Counted from the stretch's first letter, positions 16,401-24,052 are shown. The stretch: 32,201 nt of DNA from Kiritimatiellales bacterium (GCA_945949405.1 CAMFEP010000009.1:1-32201); one strand, 5' to 3'. Numbers and translations are program-made. Notes: generated from the sequence alone by a model not told the origin.

Positions 16401-17262
16401 GTGCGACTATTTTCAACTCACGACGCATACGGGAGGGCAGAATCTGGCGTGGGCCAATGCCAATCAGGCGCAGACGCCGTTGTTCGTGCGGCAGGGGGGC
16501 ATCATCCCGATGTTGCCGACCAACGTGGCGACGCTGTGCGATGCGACCTATGTGGCGAATCCGGCGGTGGCGACGTGGGATGATGGCGCGCTGGAATATT
16601 GGGTGTACCCGGGGACCAACTCCAGCTTCAGCATGTACGATGGCACCACGTTGGGGTGCCAGTCCAACGGCACGGTGATCACGCTGAGGCTGGAGTCGGC
16701 GACGCGACCGGTGCTATTGCGCGTGCTTGCGGCGGCGCCCTTCAGCGTCGAGCGCGATGGCGTGACGCTGCCGCACTTCACGAACGCGGTGGAATTCGCG
16801 CAGGCGCCGGTGGGCTGGCGTGCGGTGGCACCATTCGTGCATGTGAAGCTCGCGCATGGTGGTGGTGCGACGGAGATCGCCTTCGGACCGGATTCGGTGG
16901 GGGATGGGATTTCGGATTCGTGGCGGCAGCGTTATTTTGGCGTTGGTGCCCCGACCAATGCGCAGCGTTGCGCGACATGCGATGCGGACGGCGATGGGCT
17001 TGATAATATTGGTGAATACCAGGCGGGAACCGTGCCAACGAATGCGCTTTCGCGGCTGCGGATTGCGGATTTGAATGGCCAGACGCGGCTGGTGACGTGG
17101 GAGAGCACGCCGGGGCGGCGCTACATGCTGGTGTGGAGCACGAATTTGACGATGCCGTTTGTGCCGCTGGGCGGAATTGTCACGGCCGTGGTGACGACGG
17201 CAAGCTTCGTGGACACCAATGCGGCGCCGCTGCGGTTTTACCGGGTTGAAGTGTTGCCGTAG
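13498..17262 (+). CDS. Secreted GH31-family alpha-glycosidase with N-terminal carbohydrate-binding and C-terminal Ca-binding modules
   Basis: A 1254-residue protein. A signal peptide (about 1-24, hydrophobic ILVAFCMALAARAGA) is followed by a beta-sandwich, CBM6/35-like segment (about 25-180: GVTVVEAEAFA...HYVWTRAF). A GH31 unit then runs from about 300 to 1090, with FYGFGEKFNAFDQAGKRVRM. The likely nucleophile is Asp737 in GGFKTDDGES and the acid/base is Asp806 in CWAGDNEPNF. The C-terminus has a thrombospondin-3/dockerin-like loop (CDADGDGLDNIGEY, about 1161-1174) and a short beta module ending FYRVEVLP, a style common in verrucomicrobial secreted proteins. Substrates are probably alpha-linked glucans or xyloglucan pieces. 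TATAAA sits seven bases before the ATG with no Shine-Dalgarno, which suggests leaderless expression. It is not clustered with other sugar genes. Confidence 0.88.
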   Translation: MSGGIFYRGILVAFCMALAARAGAVQEFAGVTVVEAEAFATNISPRSAHSWVVSNAVTGFSGGGYAEAIPNSGAGISAGWDTNSPELQYPVTFSLGGTHYVWTRAFATNNNDDSVHVGLDGTTNSANSITLGPDQLGAWYWTTNRLGGAAQPTVSGGAGDHTLHLWMREDGARIDRVLLTTNANLLPQIGNSWHIPDNAEPAAGLDTMRVPLQGITSNTAVQIFTGNQFQGAGNAADQAQTGSQVFYRRAGETNWTGLQLFFDQTAANNKYYLATIPAGTFAAGDVVQYYARVWYTDRLPTFHYGNDSASFETELETVAQADPFSYDVEWPLNPEGNDYLPLTIATIPLLEVRVYTNSGNLVIAGPDLAGNPLGNVLTFAARARAGGEWHRIGRILDGTVLTNGLEFVQQFSTTSVVTRFTILAEGVLHYEVVNWGGMPVTETEISTPSDASEHFYGFGEKFNAFDQAGKRVRMLTRDVAGDKGDNSYKVVPWFMSTRGYGFHLDSSAESFFDMRNQQADRCTISCLFPALKYNVVFGPRLPDVLRRYTGYTGRPPSSPAWAFAPWMSSDIWHNGGEVRYVISKYRQLGIPGSVFVFDSPWEVGYNDFTWNTTQWSNSGTYEGTNWPGFTTPANMMAFLRTNGFKVVVWMTPFVNTSSVSDGVGGQNTGQAATYAAGAASNYFVRASAGGPPLLVNWWKGTGSPVDYTHPGARAWVSAQLSNLVAQSGGAIGGFKTDDGESGSSDSNVYIPTNAIYSDGRSGVEMRNGYSLDYHRTIWNVLGTNGLLFSRSGFAGNQAYPGCWAGDNEPNFGANGIQGVVIAGQSAAMCGYSMWSHDVGGYQDSTWSSTPANLFMRWAQFGALTPIMQMHRKVDLGRQYPWSLGDEALSNYVAYARLHTALFPYLYTCAAEATQSGLPIMRPLVLMDQADVSTHSLQHTYLLGDDLLVAVIITNNAVARDVYLPPGNWCDYFQLTTHTGGQNLAWANANQAQTPLFVRQGGIIPMLPTNVATLCDATYVANPAVATWDDGALEYWVYPGTNSSFSMYDGTTLGCQSNGTVITLRLESATRPVLLRVLAAAPFSVERDGVTLPHFTNAVEFAQAPVGWRAVAPFVHVKLAHGGGATEIAFGPDSVGDGISDSWRQRYFGVGAPTNAQRCATCDADGDGLDNIGEYQAGTVPTNALSRLRIADLNGQTRLVTWESTPGRRYMLVWSTNLTMPFVPLGGIVTAVVTTASFVDTNAAPLRFYRVEVLP

Positions 17263-17276
17263 GGTTGCGCGTGATC

Positions 17277-17303
17277 GCCCGTGCGCAGAGCGCCCGGGCC
17301 ACC
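17277..17303. repeat. Short palindromic element, AGA-loop variant (GCCCG copy 2)
   Basis: Left arm GCCCGTGCGC, loop AGA, right arm GCGCCCGGGC, then CACC. It differs by one base from the copy at 13387-13413 and lies just after the GH31 stop. Confidence 0.8.
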
Positions 17304-17306
17304 CAA

Positions 17307-17336
17307 AACGCGCCTTGCGCGGGGGCGTTGTTTTTT
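17307..17336 (+). terminator. Possible terminator of the GH31 gene
   Basis: AACGCGCC pairs imperfectly with GGGGCGTT, followed by G and six T (17331-17336). It lies 45 bases after the GH31 stop and just upstream of the tRNA gene. Confidence 0.45.
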
Positions 17337-17359
17337 CTACTGTTTCCCCCGCTTCGCGA

Positions 17360-17435
17360 GGCGGCGTAGCTCAGTTGGTAGAGCAAGGGACTCATAAGCC
17401 CTGGGTCGGCAGTTCGATTCTGCCCGCCGCCACCA
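17360..17435 (+). tRNA. tRNA-Met (anticodon CAU), probably elongator
   Basis: A 76-nt cloverleaf: acceptor stem GGCGGCG / CGCCGCC, D arm GCTC...GAGC, anticodon loop CTCATAA with CAT at 17393-17395, T arm GGCAG TTCGATT CTGCC, discriminator A and encoded CCA. A CAU anticodon can also be tRNA-Ile2 (lysidine). The acceptor stem lacks the C4-G69 and C5-G68 pairs used by E. coli TilS and resembles elongator Met, so Met is favoured. The anticodon stem closes with an A-G mismatch (31-39). It lies upstream of mcsA. Confidence 0.92.
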
Positions 17436-17464
17436 TTCTTCGGCCCAACGGCTTCCAATTCCCT

Positions 17465-17492
17465 TTGCGCGATGGGGGGGCTTTGTTAAGCT
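17465..17492 (+). promoter_or_regulatory. Weak candidate promoter of mcsA
   Basis: TTGCGC (17465-17470), 16-bp spacer, TAAGCT (17487-17492), then six bases to the ATG at 17499. Each box matches the consensus at only three positions. If it is used, the mRNA is nearly leaderless. No CtsR or CIRCE operator is seen. Confidence 0.3.
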
Positions 17493-17498
17493 CCTTGC

Positions 17499-18026
17499 AT
17501 GCACTGCAGCTTATGCCGCAAGCAGCCCGGGACGATCGCGTTGAAGCACGTCGTCAACGGCGAGACCCGCGATCTGCAAGTCTGCCAGGCCTGTGCCGCC
17601 AAGCACGGGCTGGAGGCGCAGTTGCCCATTCCGCTGCTGACGGACATGCTGCTTGGCGACGCGGCCGGGCGGGCCGTGGCGGGCGACGACCAGGTGTGTA
17701 CGACGTGCCACATGCACCAGACGGATTTTCACAAGACCTCATTGCTGGGGTGTCCGGCGTGCTATGCGGCCTTTGCGGGGGAGATCGATACGCTGGTGCG
17801 CACGATGCACAAAGACGTGCGGCATCTGGGCAAGGTACCGCGTGGCCGGGCCCCGGGATATTTAAGGTCGCTGGAGCGGGCGATTGCCGAGGCTGATCCG
17901 GCGCGCGAGGGTGCGACGATCGACCGGTTGCGGCGCCACCTGCGGAAGATGGTGCGGCCGCCCGCCGGGCGCGCGACGCGGGAATCGACGGTCACCGGGG
18001 TCGAGCCGGAGATGACCGCGGACTGA
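17499..18026 (+). CDS. mcsA: McsA, zinc-finger activator of the protein arginine kinase
   Basis: A 175-residue protein with four CXXC pairs: Cys3/6, Cys29/32, Cys67/70 (CTTC) and Cys85/88 (CPAC). This is the layout of McsA, which binds zinc and switches on the kinase McsB in Firmicutes. The segment CTTCHMHQTDFHKTSLLGCPAC matches the family closely. The C-terminus (about 120-150, LRSLERAIAEADP...LRRHLRKMV) is where McsA carries a UVR motif, here only loosely preserved. Its gene is followed 21 bases later by mcsB and then clpC, as in Firmicutes, but no ctsR precedes it. That suggests the module works here as a general marking and degradation system rather than for CtsR control. Confidence 0.88.
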   Translation: MHCSLCRKQPGTIALKHVVNGETRDLQVCQACAAKHGLEAQLPIPLLTDMLLGDAAGRAVAGDDQVCTTCHMHQTDFHKTSLLGCPACYAAFAGEIDTLVRTMHKDVRHLGKVPRGRAPGYLRSLERAIAEADPAREGATIDRLRRHLRKMVRPPAGRATRESTVTGVEPEMTAD

Positions 18027-18047
18027 TGGTGATAGGGACTTACGACG

Positions 18048-19115
18048 ATGCGCATGGTTATCGATGATCTGGTCAAGAACCCGGGCTCGTGGCTTTCGAT
18101 GCGGAAGCCCACGGGCGTGGTGATCAGCAGCCGTGTGCGGCTGGCGCGCAACGTGGCCAATTCCGCCTTTCCGGGATGGGCCGGCGAGGATGAGCGCGTG
18201 CGTTTATGCAACCGGCTGCAAATTGTGGTGGGCGGGTTGCGCAGCGTGCCCAAGCCGGTGTTCTTTGAGATGGGGGCGCTCGACAGCCTCGACAAAGATG
18301 TGCTGCGCGAGCGGCATCTGATCAGCCATGAACTGTGCGAGCGCGGCCGGGGCAGCGCGGTGGCGGTGGGCGCGGAAGAAAGCATCTCGGTGATGATCAA
18401 TGAAGAGGACCATCTGCGCCTGCAGGCGATGTCGCCCGGCATGAATCTGCCCGCGATGTGGGATGCGCTGACGGCGGTTGACAGCGAGATTGAGGAACAG
18501 ATCGAGTACGCGTTTTCCGACGCGCAGGGATATTTGACGGCGTGTCCGAGCAACGTCGGCACGGGGATGCGCGCGAGCGTGATGCTGCACCTGGCGGGAC
18601 TGCGGATGGTGGGCGAGGTTGAGGCGGTGGTGAACGGGCTGGAGAAGCTTGGGCTGGCGGTGCGGGGTTTGCTGGGCGAGGGGACCGAGGCGCACGGGAA
18701 CATGTTTCAGCTTTCCAACCAGCAGACGTTGGGCGAGTCCGAGCAGGAAATTCTCGAAGCGTTGCTGGCGATCATTGATGAGGTTGTGGGGCATGAGGAA
18801 AATGCGCGGGCACGGCTGGCGGAGCGGGGCGCGACGCGCCTGGCGGACGCGGTGGCCCGGGCGCGGGGCCTGTTGTTAAACTGCCGGATCCTGTCGTCGC
18901 AGGAGGCGCTGGATTTGCTGTCCGACCTGCGGCTGGGCGTGGAGATGGGGTTGATTGGGAATTTCAAAGTTGAGCGCTTGAATGAGATAATGCTGTTGAC
19001 CCAGCCGGGACATCTCCAGAAGATGGCACGCAAGATCTTGAACCCGGAAGAGCGTGACATGATGCGGGCGCAGATGGTTCAGAGCCGTTTAAAGGGCACG
19101 AGTTTGCTGGCGTAA
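18048..19115 (+). CDS. mcsB: Protein-arginine kinase McsB
   Basis: A 355-residue guanido-kinase-fold enzyme that phosphorylates arginine on proteins, marking them for ClpC-ClpP degradation. Seen: N-terminal GVVISSRVRLARNVANSAFPG (ATP-binding arginines); HELCERGRGSAVAVGAEESISVMINEEDHLRLQ; the catalytic cysteine in YLTACPSNVGTGMRASV (Cys166, equal to Cys167 in Bacillus); and GEGTEAHGNMFQLSNQQTLGESE near 206-228, the phosphoarginine-handling and nucleotide loops. The length is standard. ATG 18048 has AGGGA about nine bases upstream, and the gap from mcsA is 21 bases. clpC starts 34 bases downstream, so all three probably form one operon. Confidence 0.95.
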   Translation: MRMVIDDLVKNPGSWLSMRKPTGVVISSRVRLARNVANSAFPGWAGEDERVRLCNRLQIVVGGLRSVPKPVFFEMGALDSLDKDVLRERHLISHELCERGRGSAVAVGAEESISVMINEEDHLRLQAMSPGMNLPAMWDALTAVDSEIEEQIEYAFSDAQGYLTACPSNVGTGMRASVMLHLAGLRMVGEVEAVVNGLEKLGLAVRGLLGEGTEAHGNMFQLSNQQTLGESEQEILEALLAIIDEVVGHEENARARLAERGATRLADAVARARGLLLNCRILSSQEALDLLSDLRLGVEMGLIGNFKVERLNEIMLLTQPGHLQKMARKILNPEERDMMRAQMVQSRLKGTSLLA

Positions 19116-19149
19116 AAGGGATTAAGGGCGTTCGGCCCGGGATGTGTGT

Positions 19150-21675
19150 ATGGAAGGCATGAACGGGTTTCACAATTTCACACCGCGCGCACAGCGTGTG
19201 GTGAAACTGGCGCAGAAGGAAGCGGACGGATTCAACCATCCGTACGTGGGGACGGAGCATCTGCTCCTCGGGCTGATTGCGCTCGGGGAAGGGGTGGCGG
19301 TGAACGTGCTGGAGCGCATGGGCGTGTCGCTGGAGAAGGTGCGCATGGAAGTGGAGCGGGCGGTGGGGCAGGGGCCCGAGACCAAGACGGTGGGGAACAT
19401 TCCGTTTACGCCGCGCTCGAAGAAAGTTTTGCAACTGGCGATGGCCGAGGCGCAGGCGCTCAACCATACCTATGTGGGGACGGAGCATGTGCTGCTCGGG
19501 CTGCTGCACGAGGGCGAAGGGGTGGCGGCGCAGGTGCTGCGGAATTTGGGTGTCGACCTGGAGAACGCGCGCATCGAGGTGATGCGCGAGCTGGATCCGG
19601 AGTTTGAAGGCGAGGAGGAGCCGACGGATCAGCCTTCGGCTTCGGCATCCCCCACGCCGCCCTCGGAAAAATCCGAGCCGGCACGGAAGGAAGAACCCAA
19701 GACGAAGACGCCGGCGTTGAACACGTTCGGGCGCGACCTGACCGAGCTGGCGCGTCGCGATGAGCTTGATCCCGTGATCGGCCGCAAGGACGAGATTGAC
19801 CGGGTGATCCAGATTTTGTGCCGTCGCAACAAGAACAATCCGGTGCTGTTGGGCGAGGCGGGCGTGGGCAAGACGGCGGTGGTTGAGGGGCTGGCGCGGG
19901 CGATCATTGCCGGCGACGTGCCCGAGATCATGCGCGAGAAGAAGGTCGTGACACTCGACATGGCGCTGATGATCGCGGGCACCAAGTATCGCGGCCAGTT
20001 TGAGGAGCGCATCAAAGCCGTGATGGACGAGATCAAGACAGCCAAGAACATTATTCTGTTCATCGACGAACTGCATACCATTGTGGGCGCGGGATCAGCC
20101 GAGGGTGCAATGGATGCATCCAACATCATCAAGCCGGCGCTGGCGCGGGGCGAGATGCAGTGCATCGGCGCCACGACGCTGACTGAATATCGCAAGTTTA
20201 TCGAGAAAGACGCGGCGCTGGAGCGGCGCTTCCAGCCGGTGCGTGTGGACGAGCCGTCGATTGAAGACGCGATCCTGATTTTGATGGGCATACGCGAACG
20301 CTATGAGAAGCATCACCGTGCCAAGTACACGGATGCGGCGCTTGAGGCGGCAGTGCGGCTGTCGGCGCGTTATCAGCCAGGACGGTTTTTGCCGGACAAA
20401 GCGATTGATGCCATTGACGAAGCCGGCGCGCGCGTGAATATTTTATCGACCACGCGGTCTCCCGATCTGCGGGAGAAAGAAGCGGCGATCGAAGAGATTC
20501 GCAAGCGCAAGGATGCGGCGATCAAGGCGCAGCGTTTTGAGGAAGCGGCGGAGCTGCGGGATCGCGAAAAGAAAGAGCGCGAAAAGCTTGAAGAAACGGT
20601 CAAGCAGTGGCGCGATCGCAATCTGGCGGAATTCAAGACCGTGACCGAGGAAGACGTGGCGGCGGTGATTTCCAAATCCAGTGGTGTGCCCCTGAAGAAG
20701 ATGGAGGGGGCGGAACTGGCGCGGTTGCTGGACATGGAGAAAGAGCTGTCCAAGAAGGTGGTGGGACAGGCGCTGGCGGTGGCGGCGATTTCCAAAGCGC
20801 TGCGACGTTCGCGCGCGGACCTGAAGGATCCGAAGCGGCCGATCGGTTCGTTTATTTTTCTGGGGCCGACGGGCGTGGGCAAGACGCTGCTGGCGAAAGC
20901 GCTGGCGGAGTTCATGTTTGACGATGCGGATGCGCTGATCCAGATCGACATGTCCGAATTCATGGAAAAGTTCACGGTGTCGCGGCTGGTTGGTTCGCCG
21001 CCGGGGTATGTTGGGCACGAAGAGGGAGGGCAGCTGACCGAGAAGGTGCGGCGGCGTCCGTACTCCGTGGTGCTGTTTGACGAGGTCGAGAAGGCGCATC
21101 CGGACGTGATGCACATGCTGTTGCAGATCCTGGAGGAAGGCAAACTGACGGACAGCTTTGGCCGCCAGGTGGATTTCCGCAACACGATCGTGATTCTGAC
21201 GTCGAATCTGGGCTTTGACACGACAAAGAAATCGTCCGGTCTGGGCTTTGGGTCGAACACCGAAGAATCGAACTACGACCAGTTGCGGGCGCAGTTGATT
21301 GAAGAATCCAAGCGCGTCTTCAAGCCTGAGTTGCTGAACCGTTTTGACGACATCATCGTCTTCCGCCAATTGAGCAAGGAAGATGTGGGGCAGATTCTCG
21401 ATCTGGAGCTGCTCAAGGTGCGCGAGCGGCTGTCAACCAAGGGCAAGCAACTGCACCTTACCAAAGGCGCGCGTGATTTCCTGATTGAAAAGGGTTTTGA
21501 CGTGGCGTTCGGAGCGCGACCGTTGCGCCGGGCGGTCGAGCGATTTTTGGAGGACCCGCTGGCGGAGGAACTGCTACGCGGGCGGCTTGGAGAAGGGACG
21601 ACGGTGGACGTGAGTCTCCAGGGCGACCAGCTCAAATTTGGGGTGCGCGAGTCCCGCAAATCGGTTGAGAAATAG
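19150..21675 (+). CDS. clpC: AAA+ unfoldase ClpC
   Basis: About 841 residues. Domains in order: two Clp-N repeats (FTPRAQRVVKLAQKEADGFN... and FTPRSKKVLQLAMAEAQALN..., about 1-145); a Ser/Pro/Glu-rich linker (about 155-185); first AAA+ module with Walker A GEAGVGKT and Walker B IILFIDELH; a middle segment with a UVR motif (KRKDAAIKAQRFEEAAELRDRE), typical of ClpC rather than ClpB; and a second AAA+ module with GPTGVGKT and VVLFDEVEKAHPD. It unfolds substrates for ClpP, including proteins marked by McsB. The start is uncertain: GTG 19144, ATG 19150 and ATG 19159 are all in frame and none has a clear Shine-Dalgarno. It is the last gene of the mcsA-mcsB-clpC set, with a palindromic element after its stop. 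Confidence 0.95.
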   Translation: MEGMNGFHNFTPRAQRVVKLAQKEADGFNHPYVGTEHLLLGLIALGEGVAVNVLERMGVSLEKVRMEVERAVGQGPETKTVGNIPFTPRSKKVLQLAMAEAQALNHTYVGTEHVLLGLLHEGEGVAAQVLRNLGVDLENARIEVMRELDPEFEGEEEPTDQPSASASPTPPSEKSEPARKEEPKTKTPALNTFGRDLTELARRDELDPVIGRKDEIDRVIQILCRRNKNNPVLLGEAGVGKTAVVEGLARAIIAGDVPEIMREKKVVTLDMALMIAGTKYRGQFEERIKAVMDEIKTAKNIILFIDELHTIVGAGSAEGAMDASNIIKPALARGEMQCIGATTLTEYRKFIEKDAALERRFQPVRVDEPSIEDAILILMGIRERYEKHHRAKYTDAALEAAVRLSARYQPGRFLPDKAIDAIDEAGARVNILSTTRSPDLREKEAAIEEIRKRKDAAIKAQRFEEAAELRDREKKEREKLEETVKQWRDRNLAEFKTVTEEDVAAVISKSSGVPLKKMEGAELARLLDMEKELSKKVVGQALAVAAISKALRRSRADLKDPKRPIGSFIFLGPTGVGKTLLAKALAEFMFDDADALIQIDMSEFMEKFTVSRLVGSPPGYVGHEEGGQLTEKVRRRPYSVVLFDEVEKAHPDVMHMLLQILEEGKLTDSFGRQVDFRNTIVILTSNLGFDTTKKSSGLGFGSNTEESNYDQLRAQLIEESKRVFKPELLNRFDDIIVFRQLSKEDVGQILDLELLKVRERLSTKGKQLHLTKGARDFLIEKGFDVAFGARPLRRAVERFLEDPLAEELLRGRLGEGTTVDVSLQGDQLKFGVRESRKSVEK

Positions 21676-21681
21676 GCGAAA

Positions 21682-21708
21682 GGGCGGCCAGGCGGCCGCC
21701 CCTCCAGG
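21682..21708 (+). repeat. Palindromic element after clpC
   Basis: Left arm GGGCGGCC (21682-21689), loop AGGC, right arm GGCCGCCC (21694-21701), tail CTCCAGG. It lies six bases past the clpC stop and could act as the operon's 3' hairpin, though no T-run follows. Confidence 0.7.
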
Positions 21709-21756
21709 TAAGTTTGAGCCCATCTTCTGCATCCGATATTTCACCTGCAAGAGGGC

Positions 21757-21785
21757 TTGCCAGATGGCGGGGGGCGTGGCATTAT
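21757..21785 (+). promoter_or_regulatory. Promoter of the rpsP-trmD-rplS-rnhB operon
   Basis: TTGCCA (21757-21762), 17-bp spacer, CATTAT (21780-21785). This leaves a leader of about 115 bases before rpsP with GC-rich partial repeats (GGGCGTCC occurs at 21809 and again, with one shift, some ten bases later), which might carry translational control. Confidence 0.5.
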
Positions 21786-21906
21786 CCACCGTTTCCGTGA
21801 TTGGAAGCGGGCGTCCATGGGGGCGTCCGGGGTTGAAAACATCGCAATGTGAGCCGCAGTGGGGGCCGGATAATCCGGGACCGTGCATGCGGCGGAAGAG
21901 AGTCCG

Positions 21907-22155
21907 ATGGCAGTCAGTATTCGATTGAGACGGGCGGGCGGGAAAAACGAAGTTCACTACCGCGTGGTGGCAACCGACAGTCGGTTTCCGCGCGACGGTC
22001 GTTTCCTGGAGATCTTGGGCTGGTACGATCCCAAGCGCGAAGGGGAGAACTTCTCGTTCAAGATGGACCGAGTTGAGCACTGGGAGTCCAAAGGGGCGCA
22101 AGTGTCCGACACGGTGAGCAACCTGTTGCGTAAAGCCCGTCGTAAAGCCGCTTAG
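21907..22155 (+). CDS. rpsP: 30S ribosomal protein S16
   Basis: An 82-residue small-subunit protein. The start [20 protein letters not shown] and the middle [14 protein letters not shown] are diagnostic of S16. A longer frame opens at 21883, but ATG 21907 gives the universal N-terminus and has a GGAAGAGAG ribosome-binding region about six bases upstream. It is first gene of rpsP-trmD-rplS-rnhB. rimM, which in many bacteria lies between rpsP and trmD, is absent: only 13 bases separate the two. Confidence 0.95.
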   Translation: MAVSIRLRRAGGKNEVHYRVVATDSRFPRDGRFLEILGWYDPKREGENFSFKMDRVEHWESKGAQVSDTVSNLLRKARRKAA

Positions 22156-22168
22156 GCGTCTGGTCCAG

Positions 22169-22849
22169 GTGTCCGTGCTGGCGATCGACGTCATCACGAT
22201 TTTTCCCGGAATGCTGAACGGCTTTCTTGGGGAGAGCATGCTGAAGCGCGCCACCCAAAAAGGGCTGGTGACGTTTCGGACTCAGAACCTGCGTGAATAC
22301 ACGCGGGATGTGCACCGGACTACGGACGATCGGCCGTACGGCGGTGGTCCGGGAATGGTGATGCTGCCGGGGCCGCTGTTTGAGGCGGTGGAAGCGGTGC
22401 GGCGGCCGGAATCGCGGGTGATTTTGATGACGCCGCAGGGCCGGCGCCTGACGCATGCGGTGGCGCAGGAGCTGGCGGTGGCGGGCCACATGGTGTTCGT
22501 GTGCGGGCACTATGAAGGCGTGGATGTGCGCGTGCGCGTGGCGCTGGTCAGCGACGAGATTTCGTTTGGCGACTATGTGCTGACGAATGGCGTGCTCGCG
22601 GCGGCGGTGGTGATCGATGCGGTCGTGCGGCTCCTGCCGGGTGTGGTGGGGGCCGAGGATGCGACGAGCCAGGATTCGTTCGCACAGGGGATGCTGGAAG
22701 GGCCGCAGTATACGCGACCGGCGGATTTTCGTGGAATGAAAGTGCCCGAGGTGCTGTTGTCCGGGAATCACCCGGAAATTGCCCGCTGGCGCAAGGCGCA
22801 GGCGGAACAGCGGACCCGGGAACGGCGGCCCGACCTGCTCGGGCAGTAA
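22169..22849 (+). CDS. trmD: tRNA (guanine-N1)-methyltransferase TrmD
   Basis: A 226-residue SPOUT enzyme that methylates G37 of tRNAs next to the anticodon, preventing frameshifts. Seen: [11 protein letters not shown] start, [22 protein letters not shown] (conserved Glu of the family), the trefoil-knot segment [28 protein letters not shown], and [22 protein letters not shown] with the catalytic Asp of DSF. The usual GGE of the knot is NGV, and DERV is DVRV, both small departures from the common motifs. The start is GTG 22169; GTG 22175 is an alternative. It lies 13 bases after rpsP and is followed by rplS after 31 bases. Confidence 0.93.
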   Translation: MSVLAIDVITIFPGMLNGFLGESMLKRATQKGLVTFRTQNLREYTRDVHRTTDDRPYGGGPGMVMLPGPLFEAVEAVRRPESRVILMTPQGRRLTHAVAQELAVAGHMVFVCGHYEGVDVRVRVALVSDEISFGDYVLTNGVLAAAVVIDAVVRLLPGVVGAEDATSQDSFAQGMLEGPQYTRPADFRGMKVPEVLLSGNHPEIARWRKAQAEQRTRERRPDLLGQ

Positions 22850-22880
22850 GGGCGCGCGGAACAGGTGAAGGAAAAGAGTC

Positions 22881-23237
22881 ATGATTGCCAAGGCGATTGC
22901 GGATATTGAAAAAGCGGGTTTGAAGGCTGAAGCACCGAGCTGCAAGGTGGGCGACACGGTCAGCGTGCATGTGCGCATTCTGGAAGGCGACAAGGAGCGC
23001 GTCCAGGTGTTTACGGGGACGGTGATTGCGCGCCGCGGCCGATCAGCGAACACGGTGTTCACGGTGCGGCGCATTTCGCATGGCGTCGGCGTGGAGCGCG
23101 TCTTTCCGTTGCATTCGCCCTTCATCGAGAAGATCGTGGTCGAGAGTTCCGCGAGCGTGCGTCGCGCGAAGCTGTACTACTTGCGCGACAGGGTGGGCAA
23201 GAATACGAAGCTGCGGGGCGACAAGGAAAAAGGCTGA
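22881..23237 (+). CDS. rplS: 50S ribosomal protein L19
   Basis: A 118-residue large-subunit protein at the 30S-50S interface. The core [42 protein letters not shown] is diagnostic, as is [14 protein letters not shown] near the end. ATG 22881 has AAGGA about eight bases upstream. It is the third gene of the operon, with rnhB close downstream, the same order as in Chlamydiae as I remember it. Confidence 0.95.
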   Translation: MIAKAIADIEKAGLKAEAPSCKVGDTVSVHVRILEGDKERVQVFTGTVIARRGRSANTVFTVRRISHGVGVERVFPLHSPFIEKIVVESSASVRRAKLYYLRDRVGKNTKLRGDKEKG

Positions 23238-23284
23238 ATCGCGCTTTCTCCGCCCGTAAAGTCCGCGTGTAGGTGTTAGCGGCG

Positions 23285-23956
23285 ATGCTGCGGAACGAAC
23301 GTGAATTCTGGAGCAGCGGCGGCACGCGGCTTGCGGGGGTCGATGAAGCGGGGCGCGGACCGCTGGCCGGGCCTGTGGTGGCGGCGGCGGTGATTTTTGA
23401 CCCGGCATACGCCGAAGCCGAAGCGTTGAGATCCCTTGAAGGCCTGACGGATTCCAAAAAGCTTTCCGCGGTGCAGCGCGAGCACTTTTATGTGGTGCTG
23501 AAGGCGGCGGCGGGAGGCGTGTCGATCGGCGTGGGGTTTGCTGACCACCTGGAAATCGATCGCATCAACATCCTCAACGCCACGCATGTGGCCATGGCGC
23601 GGGCGCTGGCCGCGCTGGCCCAACCGGCCGAGCATGCGCTGGTGGATGGACGACCCGTGCGCGGCCTGCCCTGTGCCTCCACCGCGCTGGTGGGTGGCGA
23701 CGGGAAAAGTTTATCCATCGCGGCAGCCAGTGTGATTGCCAAAGTGACCCGCGATCGCCTGATGTGCGAGGAGGATCGGCGCTATCCCGCGTATGGCTTT
23801 GCGAAACACAAGGGCTACGGGACAAGCCGGCACATGCAAGCCTTGCTGGCGCATGGATCCTGTGCGATTCACCGGCATTCCTTCACCCCCGTGCGCGAGG
23901 CCGAAGATTTGCAACGGCGGCGCCAGGCGGAGCGGGGGACGGGAGACGAGGGATAA
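23285..23956 (+). CDS. rnhB: Ribonuclease HII
   Basis: RNase HII removes misincorporated ribonucleotides and RNA in RNA-DNA hybrids. The Asp-Glu pair is in LAGVDEAGRGPLAGPV, the third acidic residue in ALVDGRPV and the fourth in GGDGKSLSIAAASVIAKVTRDR. The C-terminal part YGFAKHKGYGTSRHMQAL and HRHSFTPV is typical. ATG 23285 gives 223 residues; GTG 23273 in frame would add four. It is last in the rpsP operon and ends just before a palindrome and the terminator of the converging repeat-protein gene. Confidence 0.92.
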   Translation: MLRNEREFWSSGGTRLAGVDEAGRGPLAGPVVAAAVIFDPAYAEAEALRSLEGLTDSKKLSAVQREHFYVVLKAAAGGVSIGVGFADHLEIDRINILNATHVAMARALAALAQPAEHALVDGRPVRGLPCASTALVGGDGKSLSIAAASVIAKVTRDRLMCEEDRRYPAYGFAKHKGYGTSRHMQALLAHGSCAIHRHSFTPVREAEDLQRRRQAERGTGDEG

Positions 23957-23963
23957 CTGGCGG

Positions 23964-23988
23964 GCCGGGGCGGCGACCCCGGCGACAG
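23964..23988. repeat. Palindromic element after rnhB
   Basis: Left arm GCCGGGG (23964-23970), loop CGGCGA, right arm CCCCGGC (23977-23983), tail GACAG. The structure and tail resemble the other short palindromes in the window. Confidence 0.6.
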
Positions 23989-24028
23989 AAAAAAGCGGGC
24001 CGCCCCCAGGGTGGTGGGGGCGGCCCGC
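23989..24028 (-). terminator. Strong intrinsic terminator of the beta-repeat protein gene
   Basis: GCGGGCCGCCCCC (23995-24007) pairs perfectly over 13 bp with GGGGGCGGCCCGC (24016-24028). On the minus strand it is followed by six T (23994-23989), 25 bases after the stop at 24053. Without a T-run on the plus strand it serves mainly the minus-strand gene, though the hairpin may also help end the rnhB operon. Confidence 0.8.
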
Positions 24029-24052
24029 GCGGGTCGGGTTTGGATGGATTGT

